A stretch of DNA of 64,000 nucleotides from VXYL01 sp965199915 (GTDB taxonomy: Bacteria; Pseudomonadota; Gammaproteobacteria; Pseudomonadales; Azotimanducaceae): the NCBI GenBank assembly GCA_965199915.1, contig OZ241348.1, forward strand, positions 4,588,001 to 4,652,000, read 5' to 3'. The notes under the pieces were generated by a model. It ran no database searches. It was not told where the DNA came from and was given only the letters and a program-made list of their open reading frames with translations. The position numbers were made by a program, and so were the translations under genes. The stretch's first letter is position 1. The number at the start of each line of letters is the position of its first letter. Below are positions 8,358-16,903 of this stretch, piece by piece.

Positions 8358-10505
8358 TCAGATTGGCGTTTGCGTAGTGAACGCCTTCCAAATCAACGCG
8401 AGCTTATCGTTCTTGCGGATTTCCGTTTGCACGACATCGTTGTCCTGTTCCCGCAACGAAATCTTGCCGACTGACAACGCCGCCATGAACTCAAGAGCTG
8501 CTTCCCCGACAACATTGTTTGCGTTCCGTAGCACGGCCATGACCAGCTCACGTACATGCCGACTCAAGACAGCACTCCGTGAATAGTCCAGCTCAGAGGG
8601 ATAGAGACACCGGAGCAGCGCGGCCTGGAGTATTCCGTCGCTGTAACGAGAGAACATTTGAGGGTCGATTACCGAACCCACGAAGGGATTCGGATCGAAC
8701 CTCAAGGACGGCGCTCCGGTGCCTCCACTTTCTCTCGCTCTTTGGACTGCGGTCGCGACCGCCAAATAGACCACGGCGTCGGGAAGCTGATCATACTCTC
8801 CCTCGAAAAATACCGATCCCTGCCTCAAGGACAGACGATTACCGTCCAATTTTGGAAGAAATATGCGATCTTCATCGGCCTGTACTAGTAGCATTTCCGG
8901 CAGCGGAAAATCCCTCTTGATCCCCGGTATGCCATTGAAATTGACCGGATAGTCGAAAAGCCACCTTGCGTGTTGATCCTGCCTACCGACCGGTGCAACA
9001 GCGAATGTCGACCATCCGTATTGCGGCAAATCTCTAGCCCGCATCCTCAAGCTCTTGACTACCTTATAAAAATCTTCCTTAGTCTCTGGGAAGGCGTGCG
9101 CTAACACAAAATGTCGATACGCATCCGGCCACCGCCTGAGTTCCGTGCTGATCCGTACAAACGCTTCCAAGTTCGGATCTTCGCTCGCGACGATGAGGAC
9201 CGCATCTCTTCGCGACAACTTGGCCTTGTGCTTCAAAACATCTTCGTCAGCAACGATCTTCGCAGCATTTAGACTCCGCGCTTCTTTCGCTATGCGTGCG
9301 GCCATTTCTACTGACATGCGGTCAGGCAAATGAACGATCAAACTGGCGTTCGCGGGAACCTCGTGGACAAGATGTTCAACCAACCAGTCGTTAAAACTAT
9401 CTGGTCCAAGATCACAGGCTTCGTTCGCGATAGAGAAAAGCGCATAGCTGCCGTATCCAGCGGTACTCGCACTACGCTGTATCTTGAGATTTTTCTGGTA
9501 GAAAGTATGCTTGTATCTGCGAGCGTCGTCATCTCTTATGTGGCCAGTAGTCAGACGGACCCGCGCAGGCTGTCCGTAGGAAGGAAGGAACTCTTCTCCA
9601 CCGATCCGAATGTCATCCAACGCCACTGAATCACGAGTAGGTTGCAATGTGTGAAAGTAGATGCAAGACTTCGGAAACGCCCCTCTGTGCCCATGGCCGG
9701 CACCGACTAGGTGAACAATCTTCGTTTCATCTGCGCCATGACTTTCTACGAGCTCAGTGGCCAAGTCACCGGACGTTGATGCGGAAATGATAATAATGTA
9801 GTCGTCGTCTGGGGGAAAGCTAAAACCTCTGTCTTTATCGTATGAATGGAAGTTCTCTATTGCGGGAACCTGGACGCCGTCATCTGCAAAGAACCTGACG
9901 ATATTCTGAAGCGCCATTGCAAAGGACAGGATCGTGAAACTATCTATATATATCCATTTAGCCCCGAGAGGCCATCGGCGGAGAAGCATGTGGGAGTAGA
10001 CATTCATGGAGTCGAGTTCTCGGAGCATGTTGCCGGCCCGAAGGAAGATTGTGCTCGAAGAGCCGGACGGTTTTTGGAATTGGTAGCCGGCGGGGGCAGA
10101 CAAGAGAGCATTGGTGCGGTTGCAGAGCGCAGCGATGTACTCCGTCGCAGCTATCTGAACAAATTTGTCCGTCACCGTCCACTCGTGACCATCGAACCGC
10201 AGATTCACCACATTGTCTTCCTTTACTTGGCCGCTGTGATCGTAGGCCGCAACGACGACGTGACTGGTCGCACGTAGTCGTTCTAGCAGATGCTTCTGCT
10301 GAGCGTTGAACTCATTGGCCAACGCAATGTCGACACCCCTAGGACAGATGAACAGAATGCGGCTAGGTGGCAGTCTAATGTTTGTGAGCTCCGAAATCGT
10401 ACGGTCGAGTATTTCACTCCAGTTCACTGAGAGAGGCGGATAGATTACCGAGACAGGTTCTGGATGCGGGCCGTCGACGATAAGGTCGACCACTGGGAGG
10501 AACAT
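8358..10505 (-). CDS. Phosphoribosyltransferase-like protein, partner of GHKL ATPase
   Basis: 715 residues, no signal or membrane segments. Residues 143-161 (FQKPSGSSSTIFLRAGNML) resemble the substrate-side motif of orotate phosphoribosyltransferases (F-x-L-x-SG-x-x-S-x-Y-x-D-x-R). At 237-253 IIIISASTSGDLATELV resembles the PRPP loop (hydrophobic strand, small residues, TSG). The second half holds a similar-looking strand (DAVLIVASEDPNLEAF) and a helical C-terminus (VIDPQMFSRYSDGILQAALLR). No family name is recognised. It starts three bases after the stop of the GHKL ATPase gene, so the two are coupled. Base composition is visibly lower in GC than flanking core genes, indicating transfer. Confidence 0.6.
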   Translation of the reverse strand: MFLPVVDLIVDGPHPEPVSVIYPPLSVNWSEILDRTISELTNIRLPPSRILFICPRGVDIALANEFNAQQKHLLERLRATSHVVVAAYDHSGQVKEDNVVNLRFDGHEWTVTDKFVQIAATEYIAALCNRTNALLSAPAGYQFQKPSGSSSTIFLRAGNMLRELDSMNVYSHMLLRRWPLGAKWIYIDSFTILSFAMALQNIVRFFADDGVQVPAIENFHSYDKDRGFSFPPDDDYIIIISASTSGDLATELVESHGADETKIVHLVGAGHGHRGAFPKSCIYFHTLQPTRDSVALDDIRIGGEEFLPSYGQPARVRLTTGHIRDDDARRYKHTFYQKNLKIQRSASTAGYGSYALFSIANEACDLGPDSFNDWLVEHLVHEVPANASLIVHLPDRMSVEMAARIAKEARSLNAAKIVADEDVLKHKAKLSRRDAVLIVASEDPNLEAFVRISTELRRWPDAYRHFVLAHAFPETKEDFYKVVKSLRMRARDLPQYGWSTFAVAPVGRQDQHARWLFDYPVNFNGIPGIKRDFPLPEMLLVQADEDRIFLPKLDGNRLSLRQGSVFFEGEYDQLPDAVVYLAVATAVQRARESGGTGAPSLRFDPNPFVGSVIDPQMFSRYSDGILQAALLRCLYPSELDYSRSAVLSRHVRELVMAVLRNANNVVGEAALEFMAALSVGKISLREQDNDVVQTEIRKNDKLALIWKAFTTQTPI

Positions 10506-10508
10506 CGG

Positions 10509-11717
10509 CTAGTAGACAAGAGGAATGCCGAAGATGATCGACGTCCCCTGAATTTCCGCTAGGTTGCCTTGAATAAATTCTTCAGGCTCCATCGTTGGAG
10601 CATAGTCGGGAGAACCGGCGAAAAACGCCTCGGTGGTGGACGTCCGGACACGCATGAACCCCGCCAAGTCGTGTATGAAATCGAGCATCCGACCTAGGCC
10701 AACGCCCGAGGTGCGGCCGGATTTCGCGGTCATGTGCTTCCTAAAGCAATCGGCGACTAGGCTAAGCTCATCCTGTGATCTAGAGGCAGCTGCAGATGCC
10801 CTAGAAATGGTCTGCGCGAAGCCCGGGCCGGAATCGAATACAGAAATTTCCAAGACGTCAATATTCTTGCGATTATAGGGCGACAGATAATGCTCTCTTA
10901 GTTGTTCGAAGTATGGCTGCGAGCGTGGATGATTAGTGCCAAGCACAGTCGACGGTTTAAAGTCCTCCCTGTCGATTTGGTTGATCGCGATGGTGACACT
11001 ACGCAATCCTCTGTCAGGAACCATTCCATCGACATCGAGGTAGGCGTGCTCGGCGGTATTTCTGAAGGATTCATGAAGCAGCTGACCGAGAGGATTGTCG
11101 CTTCGTTTGAGGTTTGACTTCAGGAATTTAAATTGTGCGGTAGCTGCAATTCGATATTGATGTACGCAACGTCGCAACAGGTAGGCCATTGCCCACGGAT
11201 CAACGATTAGCTTGCCGTGGCATTGGCGATCGAGCAAGTTAGCTCGCGTGGGAGTTCGCTTGTAGAGGAGATGGTGGAACTGGTTACGTGCGCCGTGCGC
11301 GAGGATGAACTCGACTTTGCGACCCTTCGCCGTGTGGCTCAGATCGCCTTTGCTCATGGCGGCGATTCGAGGACCGCAGCTACGCATTAGGTCCATGCGG
11401 ATATCGCCGTCGAGACCCTTCGGCACAACGCGGTCTGAGAAGTAGGCAGCGGCGAAACCGTGAAGCTGGGCGACGAAATTCGGATAGGTTTCAGGGCCGG
11501 GCGAGCGGATGTACATCTTCACTCTGGGCGAGTCGGAACGCTGGGCCCAAGTGGCGACGAGCTGGGCTAGTCCGACGGATCGGCCCAGAGATCCGCCACC
11601 TCGAATGGTTGCCGGTAGCGCAAGGCTCTGGCGACTGAGGTCGGGGCGCTGCAAGTGCTGTTCAAACTCGGCCATACCGTCGTCGCGACGAATGGCGAGA
11701 GTGCTTGCCTGCGTCAT
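10509..11717 (-). CDS. GHKL-type ATPase protein, first gene of a two-gene operon
   Basis: 402 residues. The start at 11717 is supported by a strong Shine-Dalgarno sequence (GAAGGAAACCTG before ATG); the frame stays open further upstream but into the IS630 end. The C-terminal half has the Bergerat-fold boxes: N box LLHESFRNTAEHA (Glu216, Asn220), G1 box DSGPGF (295-300) and G2 box GVGLGR (338-343). There is no H-box helix, so it is not an ordinary sensor kinase; the N-terminal 200 residues match nothing I know. Tight coupling to a PRTase-like protein is the striking feature. The IS630 insertion lies 90 bases upstream and may have displaced its promoter. Confidence 0.65.
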   Translation of the reverse strand: MTQASTLAIRRDDGMAEFEQHLQRPDLSRQSLALPATIRGGGSLGRSVGLAQLVATWAQRSDSPRVKMYIRSPGPETYPNFVAQLHGFAAAYFSDRVVPKGLDGDIRMDLMRSCGPRIAAMSKGDLSHTAKGRKVEFILAHGARNQFHHLLYKRTPTRANLLDRQCHGKLIVDPWAMAYLLRRCVHQYRIAATAQFKFLKSNLKRSDNPLGQLLHESFRNTAEHAYLDVDGMVPDRGLRSVTIAINQIDREDFKPSTVLGTNHPRSQPYFEQLREHYLSPYNRKNIDVLEISVFDSGPGFAQTISRASAAASRSQDELSLVADCFRKHMTAKSGRTSGVGLGRMLDFIHDLAGFMRVRTSTTEAFFAGSPDYAPTMEPEEFIQGNLAEIQGTSIIFGIPLVY

Positions 11718-11807
11718 CAGGTTTCCTTCTGTTGGCGATGCACGGCGGTGAAGGCGTGCGGCGCAATAGGGGCATGTATAGTAACGCAACTGGCGTAACG
11801 CATGGTA

Positions 11808-13005
11808 GTGTAGTGTCCCTAGCGTACGGTTGATTATATGTCGCAAGGCTGTCAGCATGGCCGCACGCTGGTCGCGGAGTGCAAAACATGAGGGTGGCGG
11901 CAAGGGTCGAGGTGTCGGAAGCGGAGCGCGCGCAGCTGGAGCGGTGGGCGTCTTCGCGCAGCGCGCCGGTTCGCCTGCGGGAGCGTTCGCGGATCGTGCT
12001 GAAGGCGTCGTCGGGTCTGACGAACAAGGAGATCGCGGCGGAGCTGGGGCTGGAAGTGAACAAGGTGGGGCGCTGGCGGAAGCGGTACGCGGAGGAAGGC
12101 ATTGCGGGGATCGAGAGGGAGCGGGCGCGGGGCGGCAACCAGGGCGGTCGGAGCGACGCCGAGCGGGAGACGCTGCGCAGCCGCATCGTGGAGACGACGA
12201 CGACGCGGCTGCCGAAGGACGCGACGCAGTGGTCGTGCCGGTCGATGGTGCGGGAGGTCGGGGCGTCGCGGAACTTCGTGAACCGGACGTGGCGGGCGCG
12301 GGGTCTGAAGCCGCACCTGTCGCGGACCTTCAAGCTGAGCGCGGATCCGCTCTTCGAGGAGAGGCTGCGCGACGTGGTGGGGCTGTACCTGGACCCGCCG
12401 GAGAACGCGGCGGTGTTCAGCTTCGACGAGAAGAGCTCGATCCAGGCGCTGGACCGGACGCAGCCCGGACTGCCGATGAAGAAGGGGCGCTGCGGCACCA
12501 TGACGCGCGACTACAAGCGGCACGGCACGACCACGCTGTTCGCGGCGCTGAACATGGCGTCGGGCGAGGTGATCGGGCGGTCCTTCCGCCGCCACCGCCA
12601 CCAGGAGGTGCTGCGCTTCCTGCGCGAGGTGAACAGGGCGGTGCCGCCGGAGCAGGACCTCCACATCGTGCTCGACAACTACGCCACCCACAAGCACGGG
12701 AAGGTGCGCAACTGGCTGAAGCGGAACAAGCGCGTCCACCTGCACTTCACGCCCACCAGCTCGTCGTGGCTGAACCTCGTCGAGCGCTTCTTCGCGCGGC
12801 TCTCCGAGCAGCGGCTGCGGCGCGGCGCGTTCACTTCTGTGTGCCACTTGGAGAAGAGCATTCGGCAGTATCTGGACACCTGCAACGAGAACCCGCGGCC
12901 GCTGGTGTGGACGAAGTCGACCGAGGAGATCCTCGAAAAGGTAGGCCGCGCCAAGGCGAGACTGGCGGCAGCCTCTTAATCAACATTATGACAGGGACAC
13001 TACAG
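11808..13005 (+). mobile_element. Complete IS630-family insertion sequence
   Basis: The ends carry an inverted repeat: TGTAGTGTCCCT at 11809-11820 and its complement at 12993-13004, with a further inner match around GTTGATTA on both sides. A TA dinucleotide flanks each end (11806-11807 and 13006-13007), the expected target duplication for IS630. The 1.2 kb element contains one intact transposase gene. The outermost base differs between the ends (G versus C). Confidence 0.85.
11888..12979 (+). CDS. IS630-family transposase
   Basis: 363 residues from ATG 11888, preceded by GGAG eight bases upstream; a GTG at 11879 is an alternative. An N-terminal helix-turn-helix (LTNKEIAAELGLEVNKVGRWRKR) is followed by the DDE catalytic domain, with FSFDEKSSIQ, HIVLDNYATHK and SSWLNLVERFF carrying the two Asp and the Glu. 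This is full length for the family and shows no frameshift, so the element is probably still active. It catalyses cut-and-paste transposition into TA sites. Confidence 0.9.
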   Translation: MRVAARVEVSEAERAQLERWASSRSAPVRLRERSRIVLKASSGLTNKEIAAELGLEVNKVGRWRKRYAEEGIAGIERERARGGNQGGRSDAERETLRSRIVETTTTRLPKDATQWSCRSMVREVGASRNFVNRTWRARGLKPHLSRTFKLSADPLFEERLRDVVGLYLDPPENAAVFSFDEKSSIQALDRTQPGLPMKKGRCGTMTRDYKRHGTTTLFAALNMASGEVIGRSFRRHRHQEVLRFLREVNRAVPPEQDLHIVLDNYATHKHGKVRNWLKRNKRVHLHFTPTSSSWLNLVERFFARLSEQRLRRGAFTSVCHLEKSIRQYLDTCNENPRPLVWTKSTEEILEKVGRAKARLAAAS

Positions 13006-13028
13006 TAGTGTCGACGGGCAACTAGGAG

Positions 13029-13214
13029 ATGCTGCACGAGGGTGTGTCGGAGTATCTGGACAACCCGCCGGAATCGGCGAAACTTCTGTTGCATCAACAG
13101 GTTGACAAGGGCCACGGGCGCGTCGAGAGCCGCACGGCGACGGTCTGCCACGACATCGACTGGCTGCAAGAGCGCCACGACTGGCCCGGTCTTTCGGCCT
13201 TCGGCAAGGTGTTC
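13029..13214 (+). pseudogene. ISAs1-family transposase fragment
   Basis: About 60 codons read LHEGVSEYLDNPPESA, then VDKGHGRVESRTATVCHDIDWL and ERHDWPGLSAFGKV. The pattern D-x-GHGR-x-E-x-R followed by D-x-x-WL and WPGL-x-x is the central part of ISAs1 transposases. The fragment is cut at both sides: IS630 lies to its left and a piece of a repeat-protein gene to its right. Confidence 0.7.
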
Positions 13215-13227
13215 GCCGAGCGGCACG

Positions 13228-13404
13228 CTCCTGCGTTCGCCGGAGGCATTGGCGAATGCCCTGCTCTGGAAGGGCCGGCTCACAAGCGTGGCGTCTTGCC
13301 GAGGGCATCCCAAGGGCGAACTGGAAGGAGCGCCGCCGATTGCTGGGCGAAGTTGCCGCCGCATTGGGCTCGTGCGACCCGCTCGCCGCAATGGCCGCCG
13401 TTGG
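13228..13404 (+). pseudogene. Fragment of a repeat-protein gene
   Basis: The bases from ctcctgcgttcgccgg to the repeat junction match 20441-20632, inside the repeat-protein gene at 19884-21527, with scattered substitutions and a short internal deletion (about 24 bases). It has no start or stop of its own. It joins directly to the right copy of the fmdB-symporter repeat at 13405. It shows that chromosomal DNA from several kilobases downstream, or from another paralogue, was copied into the island edge. Confidence 0.8.
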
Positions 13405-15185
13405 GGCCATCGCCGGCGGCGGCTGACACGCCCCGTGCCGCTGTACGAATACCGGTGTCCGCACTGCGCCGCCGTCATCGCCAAACTCTTTGGCGTGCGT
13501 GACGCGCCGCGGCATGTGCCTTGCCCAAGTTGCCGGATTGACGCCGGGCGCATCGTCTCCAGACCGTCCGTGCATCTCTCCGCCGGCGCCAAGGTGGCGC
13601 GGTTGGATCCGAAGTACGACAAGATGGTGGAGCGGGCGATGCGCAACACCGCCGGCGCGGATCCGGACCGCTTGATCAACCGGCGCGGCGACATCGCCAA
13701 AGGCCGCGACGACCCGTGACGGCGTGGCTTGCCCAGCACTGGCTGGCGGCGGCGCTGTTCCTCGCCTACACGGCCATGCTGGTGGTCCACGCCCGCGCCG
13801 GCCTCGTCGCCGGCAAGACCGCGCCGGGCTTCTTCGTCGGCGGCCGGCGGCTTGGCGGGGCGGCCATCGGCGTGTCGTTCTACGCCACGTTCGCCAGCAC
13901 CAACAGCTACATCGGGCACGCCGGCAAGGGCTACGAGTACGGCCTCCCGTGGCTGACGATGGCCGTCATGCTGGTGTTGTTCGCTTGGCTGTCGTGGCGG
14001 CTTGTCGCTCCGCGCATGCGGCGCTTCGCCGCGGCGTGGGGCAGCCTCACGGTGCCGGACTTCCTAGCCACGCGCTTTGCGAGCGACCGCGTGCGCGTGG
14101 CGGCGGGCTTGGTGATCGCGTTCTCCAGCCTGCTGTATCTGGTGGCGGTGTTCAAAGGCGCCGGCCACCTGCTGCAGGTGTTCGTCGGCATCCCGTATCC
14201 GTTGGCGGTGGGCGCGACGCTGGCGCTCATCGTCGGCTACACGTCCGTGGGCGGCTTCCTCTCCGTGGTGCGCACGGACGTGGCGCAGGGGCTGCTGATG
14301 CTCTGCGGCTCGCTCTTGCTGTTCTTTTTCGTCACCCGCGCCGCCGGCGGCGTGGGCGTGATCGCGGATCTGCCCCGGCAGCCGGGCGCCGAGCACCTGT
14401 TCGAGTGGAACGCGGCCATCCCCTTCGCGGTGTTGCTCGGCATCGCCTTGGCCGGCTCGCTCAAGCTGCTGGTGGACCCGCGCCAAGTGACGCGCTTCTA
14501 CGGCCTGAAGGACGAGCGGGCGGTGCGGCTGGGCGTTTGGGTGGCCGTGGCCGGCATCCTCGTCATTCAGTTCTGCCTGTTCCCGCTCGGCCTGTACGCG
14601 CGCTTCCTGCTGCCGGAGGGCGTGGTGGACACCGATTTGGTGGTGCCGACGCTGGTGGGCGACGGGGCGGTGTTCCCCGCCCCCGTCGCGGACTTCCTGG
14701 TGGTGGCCATTCTCGCCGCGGCGATGTCGTCGCTGGACAGCGTGTTGTTGGTGGCGGCTTCCGTGACGGCCCGCGACATCGTCGCGCCGCTCCGGCGAGC
14801 GCCGCGCGAAGATGCGTCGCGCGCGGTGGTGCCGTGGACGCGCGTGGGCATCGTCGCCTACGCGGTGGTCGCGGCGCTGGTGGCGCTGAAACCACCCGGC
14901 GGCATCGTGGAGCTCACGATCTTCTCCGGCAGCCTGTTCGCGGTGTGCTTCGTGCCGACGATTCTGCTCGGCCTGCACTGGCGGCGCGGCAACGCGGCGG
15001 CCGCGCTCTCGGCCTTCGGCCTCGGCGTGGCGGTGCTTCTCGGCTGGCTGCTGCTGGGCTACGACCGCGCGGTTCACGAGGTGTTTCCGGCGCTGGCCGT
15101 CTCCACCGCGGTCTACGTTGCGCTCTCGCTCTTGGGCGGGCGCGTGGAAACCAACGCGGTGCGGCGGCAGTTCGCCGATCCGGGC
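13405..15185 (+). repeat. Direct repeat, right copy (fmdB-symporter)
   Basis: Second copy of 1204-2983, same orientation, one base longer because the symporter here is not frameshifted. The left junction falls exactly where the repeat-protein fragment ends; the right junction lies a few codons before the symporter stop, so the two copies have different C-terminal tails. Together the copies bracket the accessory block. Confidence 0.9.
13435..13719 (+). CDS. FmdB-type zinc-ribbon protein, copy 2
   Basis: 94 residues from GTG 13435, with the zinc ribbon Cys pairs CPHC and CPSC at the same positions as copy 1. The second pair carries Ser instead of Gly, which keeps both cysteines. The stop overlaps the GTG of the intact symporter. 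The normal upstream SCP2-like genes are missing here and are replaced by the repeat-protein fragment, so this copy probably lacks its native promoter. Confidence 0.8.
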   Translation: MPLYEYRCPHCAAVIAKLFGVRDAPRHVPCPSCRIDAGRIVSRPSVHLSAGAKVARLDPKYDKMVERAMRNTAGADPDRLINRRGDIAKGRDDP

Positions 15186-15212
15186 TCTTCGCAAGGGAAT
15201 AGGGGAAGTTGA
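13716..15212 (+). CDS. Sodium:solute symporter family protein, intact copy
   Basis: 498 residues, GTG start coupled to fmdB. It has about 13 hydrophobic helices; the N-terminal GGRRLGG, the ATFASTNSYIGHAGKGYEYG stretch and AAMSSLDSVLLVAASVTARDIV (the SSS signature region near residue 345) identify the sodium:solute symporter family, which moves organic solutes into the cell with Na+. The substrate cannot be told. It is the only uninterrupted copy in the window. The last residues differ from copy 1 because the repeat ends just before the stop. It converges on the minus-strand gene at 15234. Confidence 0.85.
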   Translation: MTAWLAQHWLAAALFLAYTAMLVVHARAGLVAGKTAPGFFVGGRRLGGAAIGVSFYATFASTNSYIGHAGKGYEYGLPWLTMAVMLVLFAWLSWRLVAPRMRRFAAAWGSLTVPDFLATRFASDRVRVAAGLVIAFSSLLYLVAVFKGAGHLLQVFVGIPYPLAVGATLALIVGYTSVGGFLSVVRTDVAQGLLMLCGSLLLFFFVTRAAGGVGVIADLPRQPGAEHLFEWNAAIPFAVLLGIALAGSLKLLVDPRQVTRFYGLKDERAVRLGVWVAVAGILVIQFCLFPLGLYARFLLPEGVVDTDLVVPTLVGDGAVFPAPVADFLVVAILAAAMSSLDSVLLVAASVTARDIVAPLRRAPREDASRAVVPWTRVGIVAYAVVAALVALKPPGGIVELTIFSGSLFAVCFVPTILLGLHWRRGNAAAALSAFGLGVAVLLGWLLLGYDRAVHEVFPALAVSTAVYVALSLLGGRVETNAVRRQFADPGSSQGNRGS

Positions 15213-15233
15213 ACGCGGGTCTCCTATGTCGGG

Positions 15234-16895
15234 TCATTCGTCCAGATAGTGAAACAGCACCCAACCGAGCGCCATCTCGCTCGACGACTGAACGCCCCAG
15301 TAAACCGTCGCGTCGGGATCTGGATTGCCTGCTTTTTGTGCAGAGTTGTCCCACCAAGTCGTGTGTTTCAACGTCGTTCCTGCAGGCAGGTCGATGGGTT
15401 CGTTGAAATAGTAGATGGTCTGCCAGTTGAAATCGAAATTCGGCACGGAAAGCAATATTTCATTCCGCCCGCCGGAAAAAATCGCCTCGAACAGCGCGGC
15501 TTTGCCGCGATAGTGTGCGTGGGGCGAAAGGGCAAACAAGCGCACAGGCCGGAGAAAGGTCCTCTCAGCAGTGGCGTGGTGCGACGCCACGCGGGGCGGG
15601 ATGCGAAAACCTGTATTGAGAAGCACTGCTGTCTTCAACTCATGCGCGGGCGGACGATCATGAAAGTAGATCCCCAATCGTGACCGGTCAACGGACGACT
15701 TTCCGTACGGCGTGTAGTGCATTTGGAAACTCAACGTGGCGCCGGAGCGCACTCGCACACCGCTCCCACCCGGCACGACAAACACGCCTTCGCCGGGTGC
15801 GTAGCCTCCCATTATCCGCGAGCTCCCCCGCACGCCGTCCCCCGCGGACACAAGGACATGATGAAGCCCCGCGGAATCACCCGGAATCACCTCCGTCGCC
15901 TTGACCCAAACGTCTTCCGGCAGCGTCGTCTCTATGAAGTGGTATTGGTAGTCGACCACTCCGGTGGCAGGCAGTTGGAAAGGGGGGATTTCGACGACCA
16001 TGTTGGGGGTTCCCAAACGCCACATCTGCCCGTCGCTACTAACGGCCGCTGTGGAAAGGGGATCGTGCGCGCCGTCGTGCGGCGTACCGCCTTCAACCCA
16101 CATCACGAGCTTCTGCTTCTCTTCCATTGTCAAAGAGCGGTCGTTGGAAAATGAACCAAATCGCGGATCGGCATGCCAAGGAGGCATCCTCTCCGTGCGC
16201 ACGACTTCCCGGATCATGGGCGCAAATCCTCTCACTATTGAGTGCCCGGTCATCGCCCAAGGGGCGATTCCCCCTTGTCGGTGGCAACTGACGCACTTCT
16301 TCATGAGCAGAGGGGCGATTTCCGTCTCATAGGAAATGGCATCGCGGCGTCGCAGGTTGTGCAGTGTCGAATAATCGATTGGACACGTCGATTGGAACTC
16401 GGCGACGACCCCCTGTGTGGCATGTGTAAGAAACGCAACCAAGTGTGAATCGAATTCGGGACCTCCTCTATAGACGGCTTCCCACGTTCGAGGATTCAGG
16501 ATGATCGTCTCTCCGCCAAACCGAAGCTGAAGCGCAAGGCCAATCAGACCAGATTTGTCCTGTAGGATTGGTGGCTTGATGCTAGGCGCTCTCTGAAACG
16601 CACGTTGGGGCTCGTCTTGCTCCTTCAAAGACTCGACGAGGAAAAACTCGACGTTGTGTTGTTGATGCTCCGCCACGGCCCGGAGAAACCGTGGCATTTG
16701 ATCGTCAAAGGAGGCGCAACCCTCCACATACGCTGTCAAGACCACCGCACGGGCGTTCGAGTGATAGTAAAGCTCGTGAGATTCGCCGTTGCTGGCGATC
16801 AGTCGAAAATTGTCCACTCGCGCTTCAATGTCGCAGTTGCAGATCGCTGCCAGAAGGCACAGCGCTGCGAACCGCCGGAGGGTAAACAAACCCAT
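15234..16895 (-). CDS. Exported redox protein: thioredoxin-like, c-type haem motif and monooxygenase-like domain
   Basis: 553 residues with a signal peptide ending LLAAICNCD, possibly a lipobox. Residues ~25-160 look like a thioredoxin/peroxiredoxin fold (VVLTAYVEGC, LIGLALQLRFGGETIILNP). A CVSCH motif near residue 210, followed by APWAMTGHSIVRGFAPMIREVVRTERMPPW, indicates a covalently bound haem. The C-terminal half (HHVLVSAGDG, MHYTPYGK, ALSPHAHYRGKA) resembles copper type II, ascorbate-dependent monooxygenase domains, with metal-ligand-like histidines. It follows the repeat protein at 16904 by eight bases in one operon. The substrate is unknown. Confidence 0.6.
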   Translation of the reverse strand: MGLFTLRRFAALCLLAAICNCDIEARVDNFRLIASNGESHELYYHSNARAVVLTAYVEGCASFDDQMPRFLRAVAEHQQHNVEFFLVESLKEQDEPQRAFQRAPSIKPPILQDKSGLIGLALQLRFGGETIILNPRTWEAVYRGGPEFDSHLVAFLTHATQGVVAEFQSTCPIDYSTLHNLRRRDAISYETEIAPLLMKKCVSCHRQGGIAPWAMTGHSIVRGFAPMIREVVRTERMPPWHADPRFGSFSNDRSLTMEEKQKLVMWVEGGTPHDGAHDPLSTAAVSSDGQMWRLGTPNMVVEIPPFQLPATGVVDYQYHFIETTLPEDVWVKATEVIPGDSAGLHHVLVSAGDGVRGSSRIMGGYAPGEGVFVVPGGSGVRVRSGATLSFQMHYTPYGKSSVDRSRLGIYFHDRPPAHELKTAVLLNTGFRIPPRVASHHATAERTFLRPVRLFALSPHAHYRGKAALFEAIFSGGRNEILLSVPNFDFNWQTIYYFNEPIDLPAGTTLKHTTWWDNSAQKAGNPDPDATVYWGVQSSSEMALGWVLFHYLDE

Positions 16896-16903
16896 TGTTC
16901 ACG

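Noticed and set aside
10509..11903. Longer GHKL protein starting at 11903 with a CPYC motif
   Set aside because: The extra 62 codons extend into the IS630 end and lack a ribosome site; the ATG at 11717 has a strong one.
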